Below, in pieces: positions 23,423 to 31,212 of a stretch of DNA of 64,000 nucleotides (its first letter is position 1; every line of letters begins with the position of its first letter). Origin of the DNA: Phycisphaerae bacterium (lineage in GTDB: Bacteria > Chloroflexota > Anaerolineae > 4572-78 > J111); the NCBI GenBank assembly GCA_028285035.1, contig JANQQF010000061.1, positions 52,194-116,193 of the forward strand, read 5' to 3'. Under the pieces are notes generated by a model. The model saw nothing but the letters and a program-made list of their open reading frames with translations. It was not told the origin of the DNA and ran no database searches. The position numbers and the translations under genes were made by a program.

Positions 23423-25003
23423 ATGACTTCTCCGCGATCACGTCGCGTCCTCGTTGTAGACGATGATGTGGATGTTCGAGATTCAGTCAAAATGCTACTT
23501 GAAGTAAGAGGGTACGAGGTATTTGCCACGGGAACCCAAATTGAAGCAAAGCATTTGGCCCAAAAAGAGCGGGTCCATGTGGCTGTTCTTGACGTACGGT
23601 TAGAGAGTAATCCAGATCAAGATGACATCAGCGGTCTTTTGCTAGCGAAACAATTGGATCCGGTCATTGTAAAAATCATGCTGTCTAATTACCATAACCC
23701 AACAGCCATTCATTTGAGTAGTTTTGGTGAGACTCATATCGCCAATTTTGTATTCAAACAGGACTCACCTGACGTGCTCGTCGACGCCTTAAGTAAAGCG
23801 TTTGAGGAGGAGGTTCAAGCTAATTTCGAGTTGATCATCGATTGGGAGGGCATCACCCTTGAGGATATGGCTTATAATCTTGAAGTCGACAAACGAGTCC
23901 CGCTTCAAGTTGTCCAGGCTGAAATCGAGGAGACGTTATGCAAGCTATTTCATAATGCCGACCGTATCACAGTCTCCCCTTTGGTGGTCATGCAACAAAT
24001 GCACTCGGCCTCGCAATCTCAAAGTGGGGCGATTGTGCTCAAGGTCCAGCCTCACTACCCAGGGGGATGGGCTGTGCCTGTCGTTGTAAAGTTGGCAGCT
24101 CGGGAAAAAATTGAAGTTGAAGCAAAAAATTATAAACAATATGTGCGGGGATTTATCGATGGCTTCCGACACACCCTCCTCCAAGAGCAAACCCGCTCTC
24201 ATCTCCTGGGGGGTATCGTCTACACGCTAATTGGCACCCCGCTAGAACATTGTGTCGATTTGAATCGGTATTACCTTGAGAATTCAGCGGAAGATATTAT
24301 CAAAGCCCTGCAGGATTTGTTCCAAAAGACGTGTCATCACTGGTATCAAAATAAGATATCCCACGACACTGGAGACTTGGTGGAGTATTACAGCGTGCCC
24401 CTCAAGATTACGGTTGATAAGCTCAAAAACGCCGTAGAAAGTGCCGACCTGACCAATCTCGACATCACCCTTCGACAAGACTTGAACTACAACTTAGTTG
24501 ATCCGGTGGCCTGGTTTGAAAAACATCCCACCATGTATGGGAATGTAACCCAAGCGTGGACCCACGGTGATTTACATAGCCGTAATGTGCTTATCGATCA
24601 AAATCAGCAGGCTTGGCTCATCGACTTTTATAGAAGTGGTCCAGGCCACTATTTTCGGGATTTGATTGAGTTGGAAAGTGATATCAAATTTTCACTTTTG
24701 AGTGTGGCCGATTTACGTAATCTGCTTTACTTTGAGGCCGCTTTGTTAAATGCGAAGAGTTTTCAGGAAGCACAACCTTCGCCAAGATTCCGAAACCCCG
24801 AATTACAGAAGGCGTTTGATGTCATTCGGGGTATTCGGGTAATTACCGGGGAACTATTTGGGCCAAGTTCAATGCAAGAATATTATCAAGGTCTCCTATT
24901 ACAAACCTTAGCAATCCTTCATCTCAAGCATATCTCCAAGCCTAAAAAACGTCATGCGTATTTATCAGCCGCGCTGATTTGCCGCCGCCTCGATACCTGG
25001 TAA
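23423..25003 (+). CDS. Response regulator receiver fused to an APH/kinase-fold phosphotransferase domain
   Basis: 526 residues from the ATG at 23423 (GAGGATC 6 nt upstream; an ATG at 23396 lacks an RBS). Receiver at 1-125 with VVDDDVD, phospho-Asp in VAVLDVRL and Lys in FVFKQDSP. The remaining ~400 residues resemble aminoglycoside-phosphotransferase/ternary-complex-associated kinase folds: THGDLHSRNVLID (catalytic loop, D ~383, N ~387) and AWLIDFYRSGPGHYFRDL (metal-binding D ~404). An earlier segment, VPVVVKLAAREKIEVEAKNY, gives a plausible ATP-binding Lys. Such a fusion implies a phosphorylation-controlled kinase. Substrate unknown. The gene follows the four-GAF kinase. Confidence 0.8.
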   Translation: MTSPRSRRVLVVDDDVDVRDSVKMLLEVRGYEVFATGTQIEAKHLAQKERVHVAVLDVRLESNPDQDDISGLLLAKQLDPVIVKIMLSNYHNPTAIHLSSFGETHIANFVFKQDSPDVLVDALSKAFEEEVQANFELIIDWEGITLEDMAYNLEVDKRVPLQVVQAEIEETLCKLFHNADRITVSPLVVMQQMHSASQSQSGAIVLKVQPHYPGGWAVPVVVKLAAREKIEVEAKNYKQYVRGFIDGFRHTLLQEQTRSHLLGGIVYTLIGTPLEHCVDLNRYYLENSAEDIIKALQDLFQKTCHHWYQNKISHDTGDLVEYYSVPLKITVDKLKNAVESADLTNLDITLRQDLNYNLVDPVAWFEKHPTMYGNVTQAWTHGDLHSRNVLIDQNQQAWLIDFYRSGPGHYFRDLIELESDIKFSLLSVADLRNLLYFEAALLNAKSFQEAQPSPRFRNPELQKAFDVIRGIRVITGELFGPSSMQEYYQGLLLQTLAILHLKHISKPKKRHAYLSAALICRRLDTW

Positions 25004-25026
25004 ATCAAGGTCTGATAAGGCCTCAA

Positions 25027-25476
25027 CTAGATGCGTCGAGTAGAGCGAATTCGATCAGTCATAACCGAAGAAACCAGACGGACAATTGCTGTTTCAAACT
25101 CAGGGTCACTTTGCCAGGCCTCTCGGACTAAAGCGGCATCGATGGCAATAACATTTGTGTCAGCCAAAGCACGGGCCCGGGCTGCTTTATGGACTCCTTG
25201 AAATAGAGACGACCAGCCAAATAATTCATTTGGCCCTAAAGTTTGGGTGGTCACAAATTGATTTCGGGAAGTTTCCATTTTTATGATGACTTGCCCATCA
25301 ATAATGATATAAATCGCTTGGCCTGGTTCCCCAATATTGTAAATAATCTCCCCTTTACTAAACATCATCTCCCGGCTAGCCGAAGCCAATTTGTGTAAAT
25401 GTTCTTCACTCAACGTTTGGGTTAGCTGATTGCCCCTCAGACCCTGAAGACATTTCATCTCTACTTGTGTTGTCAT
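25027..25476 (-). CDS. Single-domain cyclic-nucleotide-binding-like protein
   Basis: 149 residues, one cNMP-binding beta-barrel (FSKGEIIYNIGEPGQAIYIIIDG, LGPNELFGWSSLF) and the C-terminal helix; no DNA-binding domain. It retains an RA pair (KAARARALAD) near the phosphate-binding cassette, so true cNMP binding is possible. Last gene of the CBS-CBS-Usp-cNMP-Usp-cNMP operon, 13 nt after the Usp gene. Confidence 0.8.
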   Translation of the reverse strand: MTTQVEMKCLQGLRGNQLTQTLSEEHLHKLASASREMMFSKGEIIYNIGEPGQAIYIIIDGQVIIKMETSRNQFVTTQTLGPNELFGWSSLFQGVHKAARARALADTNVIAIDAALVREAWQSDPEFETAIVRLVSSVMTDRIRSTRRI

Positions 25477-25489
25477 AATTGCACCTACT

Positions 25490-25939
25490 CTATGTTTCTT
25501 CTAGTGAGCGAACGAGGAACAATGGGCGGGCCATCCGATGCAACATTCCAGCAGCGACGCTACCATAAAACATTCGAGACATTCCTGTTCGGCCATGAGT
25601 AGCCATTGCAACAAGATCAACATCTGAGTTTTCGGCAACTTCGATCAGGCTGTTTTCAATAGGACCATAACAAATCTTGATATCTACCTCAATGCCCTTT
25701 TCTCGAAACTCCCCCTTTAAACCACTCAAGTATGTCTTCGCTTGGTCGGTCTGGCGTTGCAACGTATCATTATCCCAAGTTGCATAGAACGGCTCCGCAG
25801 CGACGACAACCGACTCTGGCTCAATAACGGTTGCAAAAATGACTTTCGCTTCATACTTTTGGGCAAATGTTTCCACATGCGGCAAAATTGCTTCGGCTCG
25901 TTTTGAGCCATCCAAAGGAACTAAAATTGAACGATACAT
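25490..25939 (-). CDS. Universal stress protein (UspA family)
   Basis: 149 residues, one Usp domain: N-terminal ILVPLDGSKRAEAILPHV, C-terminal ATHGRTG-N6-GSVA nucleotide-binding loop. It is nested between two cNMP-like proteins (1 nt from one, 13 nt from the other). Usp proteins of this type bind ATP or AMP and act in energy-stress survival. RBS GGAGGGTAAC before the ATG at 25939. Confidence 0.9.
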   Translation of the reverse strand: MYRSILVPLDGSKRAEAILPHVETFAQKYEAKVIFATVIEPESVVVAAEPFYATWDNDTLQRQTDQAKTYLSGLKGEFREKGIEVDIKICYGPIENSLIEVAENSDVDLVAMATHGRTGMSRMFYGSVAAGMLHRMARPLFLVRSLEET

Positions 25940-25940
25940 G

Positions 25941-26408
25941 TTACCCTCCTACCATCATATTTAAGCGTGATGCCTTAAGTCTTTCACCAATAACTAAAGC
26001 CACCCGCCCCATCATTGCAAATCCAAAATCGCAATCCTTTTCACAGGTTTTTCGGAGCTTGGCCCCATCAACAACAATCATCTCTACCGGAGTGATGGTC
26101 AGCGCTTCAAACCGCCAGCGATAGGGCGCGATCAACCAAGACCAACCCAACAAGTCGCCTTCTCCTAGGGTTTGCAGGGTGACATAGCCCCGCCCTGGCA
26201 CAAACGTACCTAAAGCTACCTTACCCTGTTGGATCAGATAAAAGGTATCAGCTTGTTCACCTTCCTTTAAGAGAATTTCACCAGAACTATAAGACGCTTG
26301 ATAGGCATTCATGGCAATATGAACCAAGTCAGATTGCCCAAGACCAGCCAAAAATGTATGTTCTGCTAAAGTTTCTGGCGTGACTTGTGTTTCTAATTTC
26401 ACATCCAT
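25941..26408 (-). CDS. Non-canonical cNMP-binding-fold protein (GWSWL type)
   Basis: 155 residues, single beta-barrel domain, no HTH. At 88-100 the usual phosphate-binding cassette is replaced by an aromatic motif GWSWLIAPYRWRF. The same motif is in the protein at 43604. A conserved pair of cysteines (TCEKDCDFGF) follows. The ligand is therefore probably not an ordinary cyclic nucleotide. Embedded in the stress operon, 1 nt before the next Usp gene. RBS GGAGGGTATCACA. Confidence 0.8.
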   Translation of the reverse strand: MDVKLETQVTPETLAEHTFLAGLGQSDLVHIAMNAYQASYSSGEILLKEGEQADTFYLIQQGKVALGTFVPGRGYVTLQTLGEGDLLGWSWLIAPYRWRFEALTITPVEMIVVDGAKLRKTCEKDCDFGFAMMGRVALVIGERLKASRLNMMVGG

Positions 26409-26466
26409 TGTGATACCCTCCGCGTATTATCAGAGTTACTACAACGTAACACCTTAATATTTTATT

Positions 26467-26922
26467 CTATTCACAATCAACTACATTTGTTCGCACTAAA
26501 AATATTGGACAAGCGGCCCCTTGTAATACCTTTTGCGCAACACTTCCATATGCCCAACGATTATTACCACTCCGCCCGTGGGTACTCATTACGATTAAGT
26601 CAACATTTCGGTCGCAACTTTGTTCCAAAATCATTTCAGCGACAGGGTTACCTTCTAGAACTTCCACTTGGGTTTGTATTTGCTCATCCTCTAATTTAGT
26701 TTGCCATTGACCCACATATTGTCGAGCTTGGTCTTCAAACATTTGCAAAATCTCAGAGGCTTGGCTCGTTGTTTTCAAGGGATCAGGCGCTGGAATCAAC
26801 GGGGGTAATATTCGCAACAGCAAAAGCTCTGCCTCATATTTCTGGGCTAAGGTTTTCGCATAAGGTAAGGCTTTCTCTGCCAACTCCGAGCCATCCAATG
26901 GCACCAGAATTCGTCTAAACAT
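26467..26922 (-). CDS. Universal stress protein (UspA family)
   Basis: 151 residues. ILVPLDGSELAEKALPYAK at the N-terminus and STHGRSG-N6-GSVAQ at the C-terminus give a complete Usp fold. Its start overlaps the stop of the CBS protein by 8 nt, so it is coupled to it. Second Usp of this operon. Confidence 0.9.
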   Translation of the reverse strand: MFRRILVPLDGSELAEKALPYAKTLAQKYEAELLLLRILPPLIPAPDPLKTTSQASEILQMFEDQARQYVGQWQTKLEDEQIQTQVEVLEGNPVAEMILEQSCDRNVDLIVMSTHGRSGNNRWAYGSVAQKVLQGAACPIFLVRTNVVDCE

Positions 26923-27394
26923 ATACCTTCCCCTCTGTCTCCGGTTTCACCGAAGCCACATAATGATCATCGGCCTGGCCCCATTTTCGCACCACCAACC
27001 GAAAAATATCCGATTCGGTGATCATTCCAACAACTTCATCACGGTCATCAATCACGGGTAAGCCGCTAAATTTCCCTTCCATCAGAACCCAAGCAGCCTC
27101 ATCAATCGTGGCGTCCACGGGAATAGTCATTGGGTCTGGGTTCATAACCTCGCTCACCTGAATCTGCTGCAACCGAAATTCAAGATCCCACATATCCAGA
27201 TCTTTGGCATCAGCAGGTTTCGCCGCGCGAATATCACCTTGAGTTACAATGCCAACCAATTCTTTATTGATTAACACTGGTAATCGTCGCACTGAAAAAT
27301 CATTCATCAACTCATACGCTTCTGCCAGGGTGGTTTCCGGTGTAGTCGAAATTACTGTACCAGTCATCCAATCTTTTACCCATTCCTGTTTCAT
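26915..27394 (-). CDS. Tandem CBS-domain protein
   Basis: 159 residues, two CBS motifs forming one Bateman module: VKDWMTGTVISTTPETTLAEA with VGIVTQGDI, then VSEVMNPDPMTIPVDATIDEA with VGMITESDIFRLVV. CBS pairs sense adenine nucleotides or NAD. No effector domain attached. It overlaps the previous CBS gene by 4 nt and the next Usp gene by 8 nt. A paralogue is at 42859. Confidence 0.9.
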   Translation of the reverse strand: MKQEWVKDWMTGTVISTTPETTLAEAYELMNDFSVRRLPVLINKELVGIVTQGDIRAAKPADAKDLDMWDLEFRLQQIQVSEVMNPDPMTIPVDATIDEAAWVLMEGKFSGLPVIDDRDEVVGMITESDIFRLVVRKWGQADDHYVASVKPETEGKVYV

Positions 27395-27834
27395 TGTGTT
27401 GCCTCCTTGGCTTCATCCTGCCACTCCTGAGCAAGAACTCTAAAAACATCCGACTCTGTGATGATGCCGATCAATTTTCCTGTCGTTGAGACCACAGGCA
27501 AGCCGCTAATATTATGAACTAACATCAAAGCTGAGGCCTGTTTCAATGTGGCCCCAGGGGGAACAGTTATTGGATCTAGCGTCATAACCCGAGCCACCGT
27601 CATTTGGGACATCCAGTAGTTGAACTCATAAATATTAACCTTAGCGGCATCATCATAGGTAGCTCCCCACAAATTATTGCGGGTAACAATACCCATTAGT
27701 TGACCATCACGGACCACGGGTAAACGCCGAATCTTGTGCCCAACCATCATTCGGTCTGCTTCAGGTAACGTTGTTTCAGGGGATACCGTAATAACATTTT
27801 TGGTCATCCAATCTTTTACGATTTTATCGCTCAT
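27391..27834 (-). CDS. Tandem CBS-domain protein, first gene of stress operon
   Basis: 147 residues from the ATG at 27834 (AGAGG 7 nt upstream; ATG 27837 and GTG 27840 also possible). Two CBS motifs: VKDWMTKNVITVSPETTLPEA and VARVMTLDPITVPPGATLKQA, each followed by the GIV/GIITESDVFRVL type. It leads six genes (CBS, CBS, Usp, cNMP, Usp, cNMP) ending at 25027, divergent from the PAS-GAF kinase with palindrome copy 4 between them. Confidence 0.9.
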   Translation of the reverse strand: MSDKIVKDWMTKNVITVSPETTLPEADRMMVGHKIRRLPVVRDGQLMGIVTRNNLWGATYDDAAKVNIYEFNYWMSQMTVARVMTLDPITVPPGATLKQASALMLVHNISGLPVVSTTGKLIGIITESDVFRVLAQEWQDEAKEATQ

Positions 27835-27851
27835 CATCACACCTCTTAGTG

Positions 27852-27934
27852 GTAATTTGTAAATAGTAAAGAGTGATTCCCGACTAAATATAGATTTATG
27901 TCAATCACTTCTTACTAGCTACTAATTACTCGGT
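27852..27934. repeat. Two heptad-phased repeat blocks
   Basis: GTAATTT, GTAAATA, GTAAAGA, GTGATTC (27852-27879) and ACTTCTT, ACTAGCT, ACTAATT, ACTCGGT (27907-27934), both in strict 7-nt phase, in the leader of the stress operon. Confidence 0.5.
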
Positions 27935-28042
27935 CTTGGACAAGAGATAAAATTCATTTTCATAATAACTTTAGTGCAGAAAATATTTTTATCCGCCATT
28001 CAATTGGGGGGAATAAAGACTAGCGGTTTTGACAGTTTTTTA

Positions 28043-28060
28043 ACTAGTCAGTTAGCGGGG
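28043..28060. promoter_or_regulatory. 7-2-7 palindrome, copy 4 (weak; stress operon / PAS-GAF kinase divergon)
   Basis: ACTAGTCAGTTAGCGGGG: the left heptamer is exact, the right arm degenerate. TAGAAT at 28081-28086 (plus) is centred 32 nt from its centre, the right place for an activator at about -41 of the kinase gene. On the minus strand TAGTCT is at a similar distance for the CBS operon. Confidence 0.45.
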
Positions 28061-28115
28061 AAAGTAGATTGTCAGCTAATTAGAATGGGAGTACAATGAG
28101 GGTGAAACATATTTT

Positions 28116-29750
28116 ATGTCATTTGGGAATACAATGGACGAAACAACAAACCCAATCAACCTTTCAAAAGAGTATTTTCCCAATCTCGCCCTCAATAGTG
28201 TTGAAAGTTTGGAGCTTATCCTTAAATCGGTTCCCATTGCTATTGTTATGGTGAATCGAGAGGGGCAGATTGTATTTGTCAATGCTCGCCTGGAGGAAAT
28301 GTTTGGCTACAAAAATGTCGAATTGATTGGACACCCCATCGAAATGATGCTTCCCGAACGCTTCCGCAAAAACCACATTGTACACCGGGAGGATTATGTC
28401 AAAGATTTACGGATAAGACCGATGGGGTCGGGCTTAAATCTGGCTGGTTTACGTAAAAATGGACAGGAGTTCCCAATTGAAGTAGGTCTCAGCTATTTTG
28501 AGCTACAAGATGAAGTTCTGGTCATTGGCTCTATCACAGACATCACTATTCGCAAGCAATTGGCCGATATACTGGAAGAACGAGTTACAGAGCGCACCCG
28601 TGAAATCGAACGCCGCCGTCAGGTTTCTGATGCCCTACGGGATACATTAGCTGTTCTCAATTCTCATCGATCACTAGAAGGCACGCTGGACTATATTGTG
28701 ACTCAAGCGATCGAAATCTTGGACGAGGCCCAAGGCTGTGCGGTATATCGTTTACAACAAAAAGAACAGATATTTACAATTCAAAATAGCTGCGGTGTCG
28801 CAGAAGGCTATGTGGCTCAGGCTGCGATCCCTCTAACAGATACCACAATTGGACAAGCCTGGATGAAGCGTCAGCCCATCGCGATTTCCGATTTAGGCCA
28901 GAATTTATCTGAACAAAATCCAGGGTCTCAAGAAAGACGTCAAGCCCTATTGGATTATGGGTATCAAGCTATTCTCACTGTGCCTATTTTGGTCAAAAAT
29001 AAAGTCTATGGCGGCCTGACCCTCTACTACACGACCAAACGTGAATTCTCTACAGAAGAATTCGATTTACTACTCACATTTGGTGATCACGCTGCCTTAG
29101 CCATTGAGAATGCCCGCCTTCGTACACAAGCCGAACAGGCTGCCGTTGCTGCTGAGCGAAGTCGTCTGGCCCGAGACCTACACGATTCAGTCACCCAAAC
29201 GCTCTTCTCCGCCAGTGTAATCGCCGATGTACTGCCGCGCTTATGGGATGTTAATCAAGTGGAGGCCCGTAAACGGTCAGATGAACTACGCGAACTCACA
29301 CGTGGGGCTTTGGCTGAGATGCGAACCTTACTTTTGGAGTTGCGGCCCGCTAAATTAGTCGAGATTCCGTTAAAGGACTTATTGCAACAATTAAGAGAGG
29401 CTGTGGTTGGCCGAGCCAGATTACCGATTACTTTAACAATTGAGGGGGACTACCAGTTACCCCCTGATGTACAAATTGCCTTCTATCGTGTCGCTCAGGA
29501 AGCCCTTAATAATGTAGCCAAACATGCCCGAGCTAACGAGGCAGTTGTGACACTCCAATGTAATCCCGAAAGTATCTTGCTCTCTGTCAGAGATGATGGA
29601 GAAGGGTTTGACTTTAAGGAGGTCAAACCAGAAAATTTAGGCTTAAGTATCATGCAAGAACGGGCCGATGGTATTCGCGCTCAATTAAACATCGAGTCAA
29701 CCCCTGAACAGGGAACAGAGGTTAGCTTGATATGGCATACTCAAATGTAA
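28116..29750 (+). CDS. PAS-GAF sensor histidine kinase (NarX/DevS type)
   Basis: 544 residues, cytoplasmic. PAS at ~25-150 (IVMVNREGQIVFVNARLEEMF, GSITDIT), coiled coil, GAF at ~180-335 (LTFGDHAALAIENARL). HisKA_3 dimerisation helix with phospho-His in LARDLHDSVTQTLF, then HATPase_c (QEALNNVAKHARANEAVV, DDGEGFD, GLSIMQERADG). This GAF plus HisKA_3 layout is that of DosS/DevS kinases. The PAS segment is common in non-heme PAS domains, so heme binding cannot be claimed. The regulator gene starts 19 nt downstream. Start uncertain: ATG 28116 or 28134. Confidence 0.92.
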   Translation: MSFGNTMDETTNPINLSKEYFPNLALNSVESLELILKSVPIAIVMVNREGQIVFVNARLEEMFGYKNVELIGHPIEMMLPERFRKNHIVHREDYVKDLRIRPMGSGLNLAGLRKNGQEFPIEVGLSYFELQDEVLVIGSITDITIRKQLADILEERVTERTREIERRRQVSDALRDTLAVLNSHRSLEGTLDYIVTQAIEILDEAQGCAVYRLQQKEQIFTIQNSCGVAEGYVAQAAIPLTDTTIGQAWMKRQPIAISDLGQNLSEQNPGSQERRQALLDYGYQAILTVPILVKNKVYGGLTLYYTTKREFSTEEFDLLLTFGDHAALAIENARLRTQAEQAAVAAERSRLARDLHDSVTQTLFSASVIADVLPRLWDVNQVEARKRSDELRELTRGALAEMRTLLLELRPAKLVEIPLKDLLQQLREAVVGRARLPITLTIEGDYQLPPDVQIAFYRVAQEALNNVAKHARANEAVVTLQCNPESILLSVRDDGEGFDFKEVKPENLGLSIMQERADGIRAQLNIESTPEQGTEVSLIWHTQM

Positions 29751-29769
29751 GGATGTAAGGAGCTTTGTT

Positions 29770-30411
29770 ATGAGTGATAAAATACGGATCATGTTAGTCG
29801 ATGATCATGATGTCGTTCGGAGTGGCCTATCTGCCTTCCTAATGGTCCACAACGATTTGGAATTGGTTGGTGAAGCCCGGGATGGGGAGGAGGCATTACG
29901 GCTATCGGCTAATATTCAGCCTGATGTAATTGTAATGGATATGGTCATGCCTCGGATGGATGGGGCGGTGGCTACCCGGAAGATCCGTGAGGCGAACCCC
30001 AACATTCAGGTGATTGCCCTCACTTCATTCAAAGAGGATGAACTGGTGCACGGGGCACTCGAAGCTGGGGCCATTGGCTATCTGCTCAAAAATGTTTCGG
30101 CTGACAATCTCGCCGAGGCAATACGAGCCGCGCATGCAGGCAAACCCACCTTGGCTCCAGAAGCAACGCAAGCTCTGATCCATAATTCACTCCAATCAAA
30201 CAAACCTGCCTTGGGATACGACCTAACAGAGCGGGAAAAAGAGGTTCTGGTCGAAATGGCTAAAGGCTTAAATAATACCGAGATTGCCGAATTACTTGTC
30301 GTCAGTCGCTCAACCATTCGTTTTCACGTCAGCAACATCCTATCCAAACTCCACGCCAGCAGCCGGACTGAAGCTGTGGCTGTGGCCCTGCAAAATGACC
30401 TAGTCAAGTAA
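29770..30411 (+). CDS. NarL/LuxR-type response regulator, DosR/DevR-like by context
   Basis: 213 residues. Receiver with acidic VDDHDVVRSG, phospho-Asp in VIVMDMVMPRMDG, T in VIALTSF and K in GYLLKNVS. The LuxR-type DNA-binding domain is at ~148-210 (LTEREKEVLVEMAKGLNNTEIAELL, STIRFHVSNILSKLH). AAGGAG precedes the ATG. It pairs with the PAS-GAF kinase and lies back-to-back with the CBS/Usp operon. This arrangement parallels mycobacterial DosS-DosR with its Usp/CBS targets (established for that system; inferred here). Confidence 0.93.
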   Translation: MSDKIRIMLVDDHDVVRSGLSAFLMVHNDLELVGEARDGEEALRLSANIQPDVIVMDMVMPRMDGAVATRKIREANPNIQVIALTSFKEDELVHGALEAGAIGYLLKNVSADNLAEAIRAAHAGKPTLAPEATQALIHNSLQSNKPALGYDLTEREKEVLVEMAKGLNNTEIAELLVVSRSTIRFHVSNILSKLHASSRTEAVAVALQNDLVK

Positions 30412-30416
30412 CTAGT
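30399..30416. promoter_or_regulatory. 7-2-7 palindrome, copy 5 (overlaps regulator stop codon, upstream of doxD-like gene)
   Basis: CCTAGTCAAGTAACTAGT; the regulator's stop codon (30409-30411) lies in the right arm. Followed by the terminator at 30444-30484, a TTTATAGTA box at 30513-30521, then the DoxD-like gene. Confidence 0.55.
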
Positions 30417-30443
30417 TAACACTCTGATAAACAAACTAGGCTC

Positions 30444-30484
30444 AAAACCCGTCGGATGCTCGGTGCATCCGGCGGTTTTTTTTA
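30444..30484 (+). terminator. Terminator of the kinase-regulator operon
   Basis: AAAACC...CGGATGC / GCATCCGG...GGTTTT stem followed by TTTTTTATT, 33 nt past the regulator stop. Confidence 0.85.
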
Positions 30485-30590
30485 TTAAGCTAAGAGCGTA
30501 AAGTTGATCGGGTTTATAGTATAAGGAAATGTAAACTCTATAAACCCAAAAACTCTATAATATCTATAAACACTTAATAGGAGGCGAATC

Positions 30591-31148
30591 GTGGTCGCAA
30601 ATACACAACAAAAGTTGGAAACAAAATTTTTTGGACAAACCATTGAGACTGACTACTCTCTGAGTTGGTTAGCTTATGCTATTGTTTTTATGCGCATTGG
30701 GATGGGCTGGATTTTATTCCAAGGCGGTATCACCAAAGTGTTAAATCCAGAATGGACGGCAGCAGGCTTTTTGCTCCACGCCATTCCTGAAGGCAACCCT
30801 TTCATGGGAATGTGGGCCAGCTTCGCTGGCAGCCCCCTGATTGATGGGTTGAATGCTTGGGGGTTAACCCTAACTGGATTAGGATTGATGCTCGGGGCGT
30901 TGGTCCGCTGGAATGCTTTCTGGGCTGCAATTATGATGATTTTCTACTGGATGGCCAGTTTGCAAGGCGGGTTAGCCCAATTCTTACCTCTTGAGCATGG
31001 CTGGGTCTTTGATGATCACTTGGTCTACGCTGTCCTGCTCTTCTTCCTCGGCGCAATCGGGGCTGGTCGTATCTTCGGGGTTGATGCTTATCTGGAAAAA
31101 CTGCCTTTCGTAGCTAACAATAAGTTTCTCCAAGCATTGCTCGGATAA
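30591..31148 (+). CDS. DoxD/DoxX-like membrane protein (thiosulfate:quinone oxidoreductase-like)
   Basis: 185 residues; GTG start at 30591 after TAGGAGG (6 nt). About five helices: IVFMRIGMGWILFQGGITKVL at the start, LNAWGLTLTGLGLMLGALV, AFWAAIMMIFYWMASLQGG, HLVYAVLLFFLGAIGAGRIFG. The pattern (FQGG, KVLNP, WGLTLTGLGLMLG, DDHLVYA) is typical of DoxD-like proteins, the quinone-side subunit of thiosulfate oxidation in archaea; bacterial roles vary. A TATAAT at 30556-30561 is a promoter candidate. It is an independent unit closed by a strong terminator, with a palindrome copy ~180 nt upstream. Confidence 0.85.
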   Translation: MVANTQQKLETKFFGQTIETDYSLSWLAYAIVFMRIGMGWILFQGGITKVLNPEWTAAGFLLHAIPEGNPFMGMWASFAGSPLIDGLNAWGLTLTGLGLMLGALVRWNAFWAAIMMIFYWMASLQGGLAQFLPLEHGWVFDDHLVYAVLLFFLGAIGAGRIFGVDAYLEKLPFVANNKFLQALLG

Positions 31149-31170
31149 CTTCTGATAAAGGTTCTCATAC

Positions 31171-31202
31171 AAAAAGGAGGTCGTCGCAACGACCGCCTTT
31201 TT
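31171..31202. terminator. Bidirectional terminator
   Basis: AAAAAGGAGGTCGT / ACGACCGCCTTTTT with a 4-nt CGCA loop and one mismatch, between the convergent DoxD-like and glutamate-synthase-like genes. Confidence 0.9.
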
Positions 31203-31212
31203 GATTCTTGAT

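Noticed and set aside
25027..26408. Crp/FNR-type transcription factors
   Set aside because: The proteins contain only the cNMP-binding barrel; after it there is just one helix and no winged helix-turn-helix.
28116..28560. FixL-type heme-binding PAS domain in the PAS-GAF kinase
   Set aside because: The PERFRKNH segment is common to many non-heme PAS domains; without an aligned proximal His and other heme-pocket residues the claim is not supportable.
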